Below are positions 1-7,309 of a stretch of DNA of 25,147 nucleotides, in pieces (the first letter of the stretch is position 1; each line of letters opens with the position of its first letter). Origin of the DNA: WHSV01 sp050694055 (GTDB lineage Bacteria > Actinomycetota > CADDZG01 > WHSQ01). The stretch covers positions 1 to 25,147 of the forward strand of contig JBOGWX010000057.1 in assembly GCA_050694055.1 (NCBI GenBank), written 5' to 3'. The notes below the pieces were generated by a model, which ran no database searches, was not told the origin of the DNA, and saw only the letters and a list, made by a program, of their open reading frames with translations. A program made the position numbers and the translations under genes.

Positions 1-423
1 CTCGAGCTTGGCCTTGCGGGCCTTCTCCTTTAGCACCTGGAAGGACTCTTCTCGGGCCACCGCCAGGAGCTCGGTGGCCGCACCGGGGGCGGATGCCTCG
101 GCTCTGGCGATCTCGGTCGCCTGGTCCAAGGAGATCTCTCCGTGCTCGAGGGCCTTCTCCAGCGGCGCGGACTCACCCAGCACCTTGCTCGTCGCGATGG
201 TCTCTTTGGCCTTGCCGACAGTGGTCCCCGTCACCCGGGCGAGGCTGGAGGCGTCATCGATCGTCCGGGCGAGCGCCGCGACCCCGAAGGCGGCCAGTCG
301 CTGGGCTCGTGCGTAGGCCTGCAGTCGTTCCCGGGCCTCGGGGACGCTCAGCAACTCGGGCTCGAGGTCGGCGTTGGCCTGCTCCAGCAGCTCGACGGCC
401 TCGTCGACCTGGGTGGGTTCCAT
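1..423 (-). CDS. DUF222 / HNH endonuclease family protein (13E12-type), N-terminal part, cut by the window edge
   Basis: The minus strand is open from an ATG at 423 to base 1, giving 141 residues with no stop, so the gene continues beyond the left edge. The visible part is almost all helix and rich in Ala, Glu and Leu, with segments such as AYARAQRLAAFGVAALAR and GEISLDQATEIARAEA. This is the usual look of the DUF222 domain, which in Actinomycetota normally precedes a C-terminal HNH nuclease domain in proteins of about 400-500 residues. The HNH part, if present, lies outside the window. The role of the family is poorly known; many genomes carry several copies and they often sit near mobile DNA, as here. 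A CATGAT box six bases before the ATG could be a leaderless -10. The family call rests on pattern recognition only. Confidence 0.72.
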   Translation of the reverse strand, partial: MEPTQVDEAVELLEQANADLEPELLSVPEARERLQAYARAQRLAAFGVAALARTIDDASSLARVTGTTVGKAKETIATSKVLGESAPLEKALEHGEISLDQATEIARAEASAPGAATELLAVAREESFQVLKEKARKAKLE

Positions 424-442
424 GCCTTGATCATGACGGGGG

Positions 443-477
443 CCTGTGACACTTTTGGCCCAGATCGACCCTGTGAC
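443..477. repeat. Short direct repeat CCTGTGAC in the gap upstream of the DUF222 gene
   Basis: The octamer CCTGTGAC occurs at 443-450 and again at 470-477, 27 bases apart, in the non-coding gap 424-767. Apart from these repeats and the transposase remnant at 528-729, the gap holds nothing recognisable. Repeated GTGACA-type boxes next to TTTTGGCC are typical of some insertion-sequence ends (IS21-like elements carry repeated terminal motifs), so this could be a relic end. It could equally be an operator for the DUF222 gene or chance. Confidence 0.3.
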
Positions 478-527
478 GGGAGATCTCCGAACTGTTTCTT
501 GCGAGCTCGCGTAGCCGGCCTCGGGCC

Positions 528-729
528 TTGTCGGTTGACGGCGAACTCCTAGTGTCATCCTCGACAACCTCCTCGACCCACAAGACGCCGTCGATCGGGG
601 GCTGGGTCGATCCGCACTTGGATCACCAACCGGAACGACGCGCCCAAGCCCTTCGTGTGGCACAAGGCAGCCGATCAGATCCTCGGCCTCGCCGCATAAT
701 GTCGGCGAATCTCTGACTCGGGACACTAG
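528..729 (+). pseudogene. Decayed IS630-family transposase, C-terminal fragments
   Basis: Three pieces of the IS630 DDE transposase C-terminus can be read in order. VILDNL (554-571) is followed, after one surplus base near 572, by STHKTPSIGGWVDPH (573-617). This matches the family pattern LDN-x-STHK-x-P-x(4)-WL. A second frame then gives SIRTWITNRNDAPKPFVW and HKAADQILGLAA (607-696), matching the family's WN-x-PKPFVWxKxADxIL block. Then comes TAA at 697-699, exactly where a Tyr codon is usual, and in the same frame CRRISDSGH with TAG at 727-729, the standard IS630 ending. Roughly 40 residues between the first two blocks, including the catalytic Glu region (NQVExWF), are missing. The element is therefore dead by frameshift, deletion and nonsense mutation. 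No terminal inverted repeats could be assigned. Confidence 0.82.
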
Positions 730-767
730 GTCCCCCTCTTCGGGGATGAAGTACCTTTGACGGCTAT

Positions 768-1154
768 ATGACCGAATCCCGGAAGAACTCGATGGCGGTG
801 CGACTGGGCTTGCTGCTGTTCGTGGCGGCGGTCGTGCTCGTGCCCGGGTGGTCTCGCCCCGGCGGCGGTTTCGCGGTGCCGCGCGGCACTGACGCCGCGG
901 CGCGAGGTCCGGCGCCCGCGCTCGAGACCGGAGCGCTGCGAGACACGCCCTCGAGGATCACCGGCAACGACTACGACCGGCTGGGCGGTAGACGCCCATC
1001 CTCGACGCCGCCGGCGCTTGCCCTTTTGACGGGATGCCTATGGGCCCTGCTGACGGGGGTGTCGGTCGCGGCGGGGCGGCAGGTCTGGCAGATGCGAAGC
1101 CAGCACCCGCCGGCGATCGGCTCACGCGCGCCACCCGCCCTTCCGTCCGTCTGA
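768..1154 (+). CDS. Small membrane protein with two predicted helices, function unknown
   Basis: This is a 128-residue protein from an ATG at 768. A hydrophobic stretch at residues 10-26 looks like a signal anchor or uncleaved signal, and a second at about 83-103 looks like a membrane helix. Between them lies a Pro/Gly/Arg-rich linker with no conserved motif. The third codon position is strongly G/C, as in real genes of this window, and that is the main reason to accept it. No good Shine-Dalgarno is visible; a TACCTT box ten bases before the ATG could be a -10 giving a nearly leaderless message. It lies 51 bases before secDF on the same strand, the place where yajC often sits, but it has two helices rather than one and no YajC motif. 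No function is assigned. Confidence 0.5.
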   Translation: MTESRKNSMAVRLGLLLFVAAVVLVPGWSRPGGGFAVPRGTDAAARGPAPALETGALRDTPSRITGNDYDRLGGRRPSSTPPALALLTGCLWALLTGVSVAAGRQVWQMRSQHPPAIGSRAPPALPSV

Positions 1155-1205
1155 ATCCCCAGCCGCCCCACCACGCGGCCCGACCCGGAGGTTCTCTCTT
1201 TTCCG

Positions 1206-3572
1206 ATGAAGCGCAGACTCATATGGCGCGCGGTCCTGGCACTCCTCGTGCTGGCCGGCTCGGCAGCGCTCGTTCTCACGCAGCCGATCAGGCTCGGCCT
1301 CGATCTACGCGGCGGAACCCAGATCGTGCTCGAAGCTCAAGAGACCGAAGAGCAGCAGATCACGCCGGACACCGTCGGCCGAACCCTCGAGGTGATGCGG
1401 CGCCGCGTCGACCAGCTCGGGGTCAGCGAGCCCACCCTCCAGGAGTCCGGCGACGACCGCATCATCATCGAGCTGCCGGGGGTGACGGATCCCGACGAGG
1501 CCCTCGAGGTCATCGGGCGGACCGCTCAGTTGAACTTCCATCCGGTGCTCGGGACGCCTGGTCCCGAGACGGAAGAGGAGGAGCGCGACCAGCGAGGCGA
1601 GCGAAAGCGGGACCGGCAGCGGGACGAAGATGACGAAGACGCCGAGGAGGGTGACGACGAGCTCGTTCTCTCCGACGAAGAGGGTCAGCGCATTCGCCTC
1701 GCTCCCGCGGCGCTGACCGGGGACGCGGTCGGGGACGCCCAAGCGATCATCGACACGCAGTTCGGAGCGGCCTGGCAGGTCTCGATCTCCTTTCGGGACG
1801 ACGGCGGCGAGCGGTGGGCCGAGCTCACGGGGGAGGCCGCGTGCCAGCCGATGGGCGCCCCCGAGCGACGGGTGGCCATCGTCCTCGACCGCACGGTCAT
1901 CTCCAGCCCCGAGGTGGCCGCCGACGTCCAGTGCAATCAGGGAATCACCGGGGGGGACACGATCATCACCGGCGATTTCAACGAGGCGGAGGCCAAGGAC
2001 CTGGCGCTGCTCGTTCGGGCCGGTGCCCTCCCGGTACCGGTGGAGGTCATCGAGCAGCGGACGGTGGGCCCGACTTTGGGTGAGGCTGCGATCGAGGCCA
2101 GCGTCCAGGCGGCGCTGATCGGAGGACTGCTGACGATCGTCTACGTCCTGTTGTACTACCGGCTGCTCGGGGTCATGGCCGCGGTCGCACTGCTCGGCTA
2201 CGGCCTGATCTCCTACGCAGTGCTGCTGGCCATGAAGGCGACGCTGACACTTCCCGGCATCGCGGGTTTCGTGCTGGCGATCGGGATGGCGGTGGACGCG
2301 AACGTATTGGTGTTCGAACGCGGCAAGGAGGAGTTCGCCGAGGGCAGAAGGCTCCATTCAGCGATGACGCGTGGCTTCACCAAGGCGTGGAGCGCCATCG
2401 CAGACTCGAACGCCACGACCGTCCTTGCGGCCATCATTCTGTTTTTCTTCGCCACCGGCGCGGTGCGAGGGTTCGGTATCACAGTCGTCGTCGGTATTGC
2501 TGCATCGATGTTCTCGGCACTGGTCATCACGCGTGTGCTGGTGGACTTCGTGACGAGCAAGCGCAAGCTGGCGACCCATCCGAAGTTGTTCGGTATGAAC
2601 ATCGGAGGGCATCTGCGCACCTACTTCATTGAGCGCCCCATCGACCTCATGTCGCGCGCTCGCCTGTGGTTCGGACTGTCGCTGGCGATCATGGTTCTCG
2701 CCCTCGTCGGATTGGTGGTGCAAGGTCTCAACTTCGGACTCGAGTTCACCGGCGGACGGCTGATCGAGTACTCGACCCCGGCGGCCGTGGATCTCGACGA
2801 GCTGCGCAGTGAGCTGGCCGATGCAGGGTTGCCGCGCGCCGTGGTCCAGGAATCCGGAGACGGAAACGTCACGGTTAGAGCGGGCGATGTGTCGGCGTCG
2901 GAAGAGGCGGCCATCGAGGACGCGGTCGTCGCGGTCGGAGGTTCCGCCGAGATCGTGCGCGACGAGTTCATCGGCCCGACCATTGGTGATGAACTGCGTC
3001 AGCGGGCACTGATCGCGCTCGCGCTCGGACTGGGAGTCCAGTTGCTGTATCTGGCCTTTCGTTTCAAATGGACCTACGGGGCTTCGGCGGTGGCCGCACT
3101 GGCGCACGATCTCGTGATTCTTCTGGGCATCTTTGCGTGGCTCGGCAAGGACATCGATGGTGTCTTCATCGCGGCGTTGCTCACGGTTATCGGTTACTCG
3201 ATCAACGACAGCGTCGTGATCTTCGATCGCATCCGCGAGCAACGAGGCCTGCGGTCGAAGGAACCGATGGCCGCGGTGGCCAACGACGCCTGCCTGCAGA
3301 CCGTGCCGCGCACGATCAACACCGGTATGGGGGCGTTGTTCATCCTGCTGGCCTTGTACTTCCTGGGAGGAGAGACGCTGACGGACTTCGCGTTAGCCCT
3401 GATCGTGGGAATCCTGGTGGGAACCTACTCGTCGGTGTTCACCGCCGCCCCACTGGTGGTGGCGTTCGAGAACTTTGCTTCCCGCAAGCAGCCACCGAGC
3501 TCTCGCACGCAGCGACCGGCCCCGCGTAAGCGCAAGGCGGCTCCGTCCAAGCGATCCAGGCGGTCCGCCTAG
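1206..3572 (+). CDS. secDF: Fused protein-export membrane protein SecDF
   Basis: SecD and SecF help the SecYEG channel by pulling exported proteins out on the outer face, using the proton gradient. Here both halves form one chain of 788 residues. The SecD half has an N-terminal helix (about 5-25), the GLDLRGG motif (31-37), the conserved RAGALPVPVEVIEQRTVGPTLG block (271-292, split across two motifs), and the helix motif AIGMAVDANVLVFER (358-372). The SecF half begins near 480 with its own helix, then NFGLEFTGG (509-517) and a later IGYSINDSVVIFDRIRE motif. Two features are odd: a highly charged Glu/Asp/Arg insert at about 121-160 in the periplasmic domain, and a Lys/Arg-rich tail over the last 30 residues. 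GGAG at 1187-1190 is a distant Shine-Dalgarno. The stop overlaps the stop of the convergent transketolase gene in one CTAG. Confidence 0.96.
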   Translation: MKRRLIWRAVLALLVLAGSAALVLTQPIRLGLDLRGGTQIVLEAQETEEQQITPDTVGRTLEVMRRRVDQLGVSEPTLQESGDDRIIIELPGVTDPDEALEVIGRTAQLNFHPVLGTPGPETEEEERDQRGERKRDRQRDEDDEDAEEGDDELVLSDEEGQRIRLAPAALTGDAVGDAQAIIDTQFGAAWQVSISFRDDGGERWAELTGEAACQPMGAPERRVAIVLDRTVISSPEVAADVQCNQGITGGDTIITGDFNEAEAKDLALLVRAGALPVPVEVIEQRTVGPTLGEAAIEASVQAALIGGLLTIVYVLLYYRLLGVMAAVALLGYGLISYAVLLAMKATLTLPGIAGFVLAIGMAVDANVLVFERGKEEFAEGRRLHSAMTRGFTKAWSAIADSNATTVLAAIILFFFATGAVRGFGITVVVGIAASMFSALVITRVLVDFVTSKRKLATHPKLFGMNIGGHLRTYFIERPIDLMSRARLWFGLSLAIMVLALVGLVVQGLNFGLEFTGGRLIEYSTPAAVDLDELRSELADAGLPRAVVQESGDGNVTVRAGDVSASEEAAIEDAVVAVGGSAEIVRDEFIGPTIGDELRQRALIALALGLGVQLLYLAFRFKWTYGASAVAALAHDLVILLGIFAWLGKDIDGVFIAALLTVIGYSINDSVVIFDRIREQRGLRSKEPMAAVANDACLQTVPRTINTGMGALFILLALYFLGGETLTDFALALIVGILVGTYSSVFTAAPLVVAFENFASRKQPPSSRTQRPAPRKRKAAPSKRSRRSA

Positions 3573-4528
3573 TCCTTCAGCACCCGCCGCGCGGCGTCCA
3601 CGATCGCGTCGGGAGTCAGCCCGTAGTGCTCCAATAGCTCGTCCGGCTTGCCTGAAGTCGCATAGGTGTCCCCGATATCGACGAAGGCCATGCGGGTTGG
3701 CCTGTGCTCGCCCACCACCATCGCGACCGTGGATCCAAGTCCTCCATAGGCGAGATGCTCCTCGGCCACGATGATGGCGCGCGTCTCGTTGGCGGCTTTC
3801 ACGATGGAGCCCGTGTCGATCGGTTTGACGGTGTGCATGTCGAGCACGCGCGCCTGAACTCCCTCAGTAGCGAGACCTTCGGCCGCGTCGAGCGCCATCG
3901 CAACCATGATGCCGTTCGCCACGATGGTCAGGTCATCGCCGTCTCTAACCGTGTTGGCCTTGCCGATCTGGAACTCGCTGCTGTCATCGTAGATGAGGGG
4001 AACTCCCGGCCGGCCGCAGCGCATGAAGGTCGGACCCGCTCTTTCCAGCAGAGCCTTGGTGGCGGTTGCGGTGCTCGGGCCATCGGCCGGCACCACCACC
4101 GTGAAGCCGGGAAGCGCGCACGCGAGCGCAACGTCCTCGATGGCCATCTGACTCGGCCCGTCTTCGCCGATGGAGATGCCCGCGTGCGATCCCACGAGCT
4201 TCACGTTGAGATTGGGAAAGGCCACGCTCATCCGTATCTGGTCGAACGCGTTGCTCAGAAGAAAGACCGAGAACGATGCGACGACGGGAGTCTTTCCGGC
4301 CGCGGCCAGACCCGCGGCGATGCCCACCATGTTCGACTCGGCGATACCCACGTTGAAGAAGCGGCCGGGGTACTTGTCCGCGAACTTGTTCGTGTAGGTC
4401 GAGTTATTGACATCGCCGTCGAGTACGACGATGTCCTCGTTGCCTCCCACCTCGGCAAGGGTCTCCCCGAACGCTTCGCGCGTGGCGGATCCGGTCTCGA
4501 GAGACACTCTCGACAGCCCGAAGCTCAT
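3569..4528 (-). CDS. Transketolase, C-terminal (pyrimidine-binding and C) subunit
   Basis: This 319-residue protein is the second half of a split transketolase, which moves two-carbon ketol units between sugar phosphates in the pentose phosphate pathway. FFNVGIAESNMVGIAAGLA (residues 58-76) contains Glu64, the glutamate that activates thiamine diphosphate by contacting its pyrimidine ring. A C-terminal domain follows, with VLDMHTVKPID and EEHLAYGGLGS, as in transketolase and DXS-like enzymes. The start ATG overlaps the TGA of the upstream subunit gene (ATGA, 4525-4528), so translation is probably coupled and the two chains made in equal amounts. DXS itself is a single chain of over 600 residues, which argues against that identity. 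The exact substrate cannot be fixed from sequence. Confidence 0.92.
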   Translation of the reverse strand: MSFGLSRVSLETGSATREAFGETLAEVGGNEDIVVLDGDVNNSTYTNKFADKYPGRFFNVGIAESNMVGIAAGLAAAGKTPVVASFSVFLLSNAFDQIRMSVAFPNLNVKLVGSHAGISIGEDGPSQMAIEDVALACALPGFTVVVPADGPSTATATKALLERAGPTFMRCGRPGVPLIYDDSSEFQIGKANTVRDGDDLTIVANGIMVAMALDAAEGLATEGVQARVLDMHTVKPIDTGSIVKAANETRAIIVAEEHLAYGGLGSTVAMVVGEHRPTRMAFVDIGDTYATSGKPDELLEHYGLTPDAIVDAARRVLKD

Positions 4529-5367
4529 GACGATGCTCCAATCTCCTCTAGGGCCCTTGCTTCCTCGTCCTTCGGTATGGGCTTACCGTGCCACCTACCC
4601 GGTGCTTCTTCGAGTAACGACACCCCCTTGCCCTTGATCGTGCGAGCGATGATGGCCTGAGGCTTGTCTTCGATTCCGTGCGCCCAGTCGAACGCCGCTG
4701 CAACCTCATCCAGACTGTGACCGTCGATCTCGCGCGCGGCCCAGCCGAACGCCTCGAGCTTGGCGACAAGGGGATCCAGGGGCTGGATGTTGTCCACCGC
4801 GTCGGTCTGTTGGAAACCATTGTGGTCGATGATGAGGGTGAGGTTGGCGAGGTCGTGATTGCCGGCGTACATGACGGCCTCCCAGATCTGTCCCTGTTCG
4901 ATCTCGCCGTCGCCGGTCATCACATAGGTGCGGTAATCGCCTCCGTCGAGCCGCCCGGCGAGGGCGTGTCCGATGCCCATCGACAAACCCTGACCCAGCG
5001 AGCCGGTCGATGCCTCCACGCCGGCGAGCCGGCACATGTTGGGATGGCCCTCGAGCGGCGAGCCCATTTGCCTCAGTGTCATGAGGTCTTCGGTCGGGAA
5101 GTAACCCGCCTCGGCGAGCACCGCGTACAGCCCCGGCGCACCGTGTCCCTTGGAGAGTATGAAGCGGTCGCGGTCGGGATGGTGCGGCTGTTGCGGATCG
5201 TAGTGAAGGACGCCACCGAAGTAGAGAACAGTGACGACCTCGACCATCGACAACGAGGTCGAGGGATGCCCCGAGCCGGCCTCGGTGGTGGATGTGACGA
5301 TGTTGTGACGGAGCCTCTTGGCGAGGCGCTCGAGTTCGGAGCGCTCCTCGATGCGAGCCTGCGGCAT
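4525..5367 (-). CDS. Transketolase, N-terminal thiamine-diphosphate-binding subunit
   Basis: This 280-residue protein is the first half of the split transketolase. Active-site histidines are in place: GSGHP (His34), SKGHG (His75) and EGHP (His108). The thiamine-diphosphate/Mg motif starts with GDG at 152-154 and ends with Asn183 in DHNGFQQTD. EASTGSLGQGLSMGIG (118-133) is also typical. Full-length transketolases are about 650 residues; this pair adds up to about 600, the arrangement seen in archaea and several bacterial lineages. GGGAGG lies five bases before the ATG, a strong Shine-Dalgarno. It is the first gene of a two-gene minus-strand operon and is divergent from the gene at 5479; the 111-base gap must hold both promoters, though no clear -35/-10 pair is seen. 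Confidence 0.93.
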   Translation of the reverse strand: MPQARIEERSELERLAKRLRHNIVTSTTEAGSGHPSTSLSMVEVVTVLYFGGVLHYDPQQPHHPDRDRFILSKGHGAPGLYAVLAEAGYFPTEDLMTLRQMGSPLEGHPNMCRLAGVEASTGSLGQGLSMGIGHALAGRLDGGDYRTYVMTGDGEIEQGQIWEAVMYAGNHDLANLTLIIDHNGFQQTDAVDNIQPLDPLVAKLEAFGWAAREIDGHSLDEVAAAFDWAHGIEDKPQAIIARTIKGKGVSLLEEAPGRWHGKPIPKDEEARALEEIGASS

Positions 5368-5478
5368 GCGTCCTCCCTGACGTCCGACGGAACTGCGATC
5401 TATCCAATCACACGCGCTCGGGGCCCCTCGCGGGCCCGTGGCTCGTGACTAGAGCCGCCGGGGCGTCAGGATGGAGCG

Positions 5479-6009
5479 ATGGCGACGAGCGCAAAGGTGA
5501 TCGTCGGAGTGTGCCTCGTCGTTGCCCTGTTCGTGGGTCTCTCGGGGACGTTCGACTACGCCAGGGAAACGTCTCGTCGCTCCGCGGCGAGGTCGATGTC
5601 CGAGGAGTCTCTGCTGCCGCAGTCCGGGCAGACAGAGCGGAGGCGAACGGCGCCGTCGGTGAAGCTGCGCGGATCCCGTGATCTCGTCGCCCAACTGAAT
5701 CAAATCGGATTCAAGCAGGCCATCGTCTTGACGAGGGCGCAGCCGCGCCGCCTGGTTCTCGGGTTCACCGGCGAGCAGGACGTGTCGGCCCGCACCTCTT
5801 ACGAGGTCGGGGGCCGCACCGTCACCGTGGGCCAGATCTACGGCGTGCCGCTGCCGTCGGCCGGAGGCCTGGTCCGTCTCGATTCCCGGCGGGCTGCGGT
5901 CGAGGTGGGTGGAGTGCTCTACTGGTCCGAGCGCGGCTACACGCTGACCATCGCCGCGGAGTCGCAAGACCTGGTCCGGCGGCTGCGGTGGCGCTTCCCT
6001 GCGCCCTGA
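5479..6009 (+). CDS. Membrane-anchored protein of unknown function
   Basis: This 176-residue protein has one N-terminal hydrophobic helix (about residues 6-23) followed by a positively charged and Ser-rich linker, then a compact domain of about 110 residues from roughly 65 onward. The most structured parts are QIGFKQAIVLTRAQPRRLVLGF and YEVGGRTVTVGQIYGVPLP, rich in alternating beta-type residues, and an end LVRRLRWRFP. No Cys or known catalytic motif stands out, and the family is not recognised. The helix orientation suggests the C-terminal domain is outside the membrane. GGAG sits just before the ATG. hisS starts 22 bases downstream but appears to have its own promoter. Codon use matches the neighbours, so the gene is likely real. 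Confidence 0.68.
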   Translation: MATSAKVIVGVCLVVALFVGLSGTFDYARETSRRSAARSMSEESLLPQSGQTERRRTAPSVKLRGSRDLVAQLNQIGFKQAIVLTRAQPRRLVLGFTGEQDVSARTSYEVGGRTVTVGQIYGVPLPSAGGLVRLDSRRAAVEVGGVLYWSERGYTLTIAAESQDLVRRLRWRFPAP

Positions 6010-6019
6010 CCGAGCCCAT

Positions 6020-6031
6020 TAGGATGTCTCG
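6020..6031 (+). promoter_or_regulatory. Leaderless-type -10 box for hisS
   Basis: TAGGAT (6020-6025) fits the actinobacterial TANNNT -10 pattern and is followed by exactly six bases and then the hisS ATG. This spacing would start transcription at or next to the A of the ATG, giving a leaderless mRNA. The AGGA inside the same box could instead act as a weak Shine-Dalgarno if hisS is read from an upstream promoter. No -35 box is convincing. Confidence 0.45.
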
Positions 6032-7306
6032 ATGTCCGACCAGTCTTCCTCTTTCAGCGCGCCCAGGGGTACGCGTGACCTTCTGCCGCCCGAGTCGTGG
6101 CGCTGGCAGCGGGTCTTCGACCTCGCCCTGAACGGAGTCTTCGGACCCGCCGGCTACGCGCCGATGGACACGCCGATCTTCGAGCACACCGAGGTCTTCG
6201 AGCGGGGTGTCGGTGAGGCATCCGAGGTCGTCACCAAACAGATGTACACATTCGAGGACCGTGGTGGGCGCTCGCTGACGTTGCGGCCCGAGGCGACCGC
6301 CGGAATCGTGCGCGCCGTGCTCGAGAACCGACTGGACAAGGGATCGTTGCCGGTGAAGCTTCTCTCCTGGGGCCCGATGTTCCGGCAGGAACGCCCTCAG
6401 AAGGGGCGCTACCGGCAGTTCGCGCAGATCGATATCGAGGCGATCGGCTCGGAGGGTCCCGCGATCGACGCCGAGATCATCGAGCTCGCAGCGCGCTTTC
6501 TGCGGGAGACGGGGGTCGAGTGCAGGCTGCTACTCAACTCCATAGGCCACGTCGACGAGACCTGCCGCCTCGGCTACCTCAAAGCGCTGGTCGGATACCT
6601 TCGCACGCACGAGAACGAACTCGCGCCGGAGGACCGAAGCCGGATCGACGACAACCCGTTGCGTGCGTTCGACTCCAAGGAGGAGCCGACGATCGAAGTG
6701 ATGAAGGGCGCGCCCGCGATCACCGATCACCTGTGCAACGACTGCATGCGGCACTTCGACGAGGTGCGACGGTTGCTCGATTCCCTGAGCGTCGACCACT
6801 CGGTCGATCCGACTCTCGTGCGCGGGCTCGATTACTACACGCGGACCGCTTTCGAGTTCGTCTCGGACGATCTCGGAGCCCAGGCGACCGTTCTGGGAGG
6901 GGGCCGCTACGACGGACTCGCCGAGTCTCTCGGCGGAGCGCATCTGCCGGGTATCGGTTTCGCGGTGGGCGTCGACCGCCTGCTGCTCGCATCGCGCACG
7001 CTGAAGGAGTGGGAGCCCCGCCACGTCGCCGTCTTCGTCGTCGCTCTGGGCGACCGGGCGAAGAGTGAGGCCTTGCCGCTCGTCACTGAGTTGAGGCGGG
7101 CGGGTGTGGGCGCCGACTGGGACCTCATGGGCCGCGGACTGAAGGGCCAGATGAAGGCCGCCGATCGCTCCGGTGCGCGCTGGGCGGCGATCATGGGTGA
7201 GGAGGAGGTCGACGCGGGCGAGGTCACCCTCCGGGATCTCGCTTCGGGCGAGCAGCAGCGCGTACGTGGGGCCGACTTGCTGAATCTGCTTCAAGCGAAG
7301 GAGTAA
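6032..7306 (+). CDS. hisS: Histidyl-tRNA synthetase
   Basis: This 424-residue class II synthetase charges tRNA-His with histidine in the cytoplasm. The N-terminus has the typical GTRDLLPPE. Motif 2 is FRQERPQKGRYRQF (117-130), with the ATP-binding arginines. The histidine-specific segments LVRGLDYYTRTAFEF and GGGRYDGL follow, and GIGFAVGVDRLLL is motif 3. The C-terminal anticodon-binding domain covers the last 90 residues or so. Length is normal. It ends in AAGGAGTAA, and that GGAG doubles as the Shine-Dalgarno for aspS three bases downstream, so the two synthetases are co-transcribed and probably translationally coupled. The hisS-aspS pair is a common arrangement in Gram-positive bacteria. 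Confidence 0.97.
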   Translation: MSDQSSSFSAPRGTRDLLPPESWRWQRVFDLALNGVFGPAGYAPMDTPIFEHTEVFERGVGEASEVVTKQMYTFEDRGGRSLTLRPEATAGIVRAVLENRLDKGSLPVKLLSWGPMFRQERPQKGRYRQFAQIDIEAIGSEGPAIDAEIIELAARFLRETGVECRLLLNSIGHVDETCRLGYLKALVGYLRTHENELAPEDRSRIDDNPLRAFDSKEEPTIEVMKGAPAITDHLCNDCMRHFDEVRRLLDSLSVDHSVDPTLVRGLDYYTRTAFEFVSDDLGAQATVLGGGRYDGLAESLGGAHLPGIGFAVGVDRLLLASRTLKEWEPRHVAVFVVALGDRAKSEALPLVTELRRAGVGADWDLMGRGLKGQMKAADRSGARWAAIMGEEEVDAGEVTLRDLASGEQQRVRGADLLNLLQAKE

Positions 7307-7309
7307 TGA

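Noticed and set aside
8..552. Several plus-strand open frames at the left edge
   Set aside because: They are Arg/Ser/Ala-rich shadows of the minus-strand DUF222 gene, which has the better helical pattern and codon use.
2358..3242. Long minus-strand open frame across secDF (and similar ones across aspS, pilB and alaS)
   Set aside because: These are antisense frames produced by high GC at third positions; they have Arg/His/Asp-rich compositions and no family motifs, while the plus-strand genes are certain.
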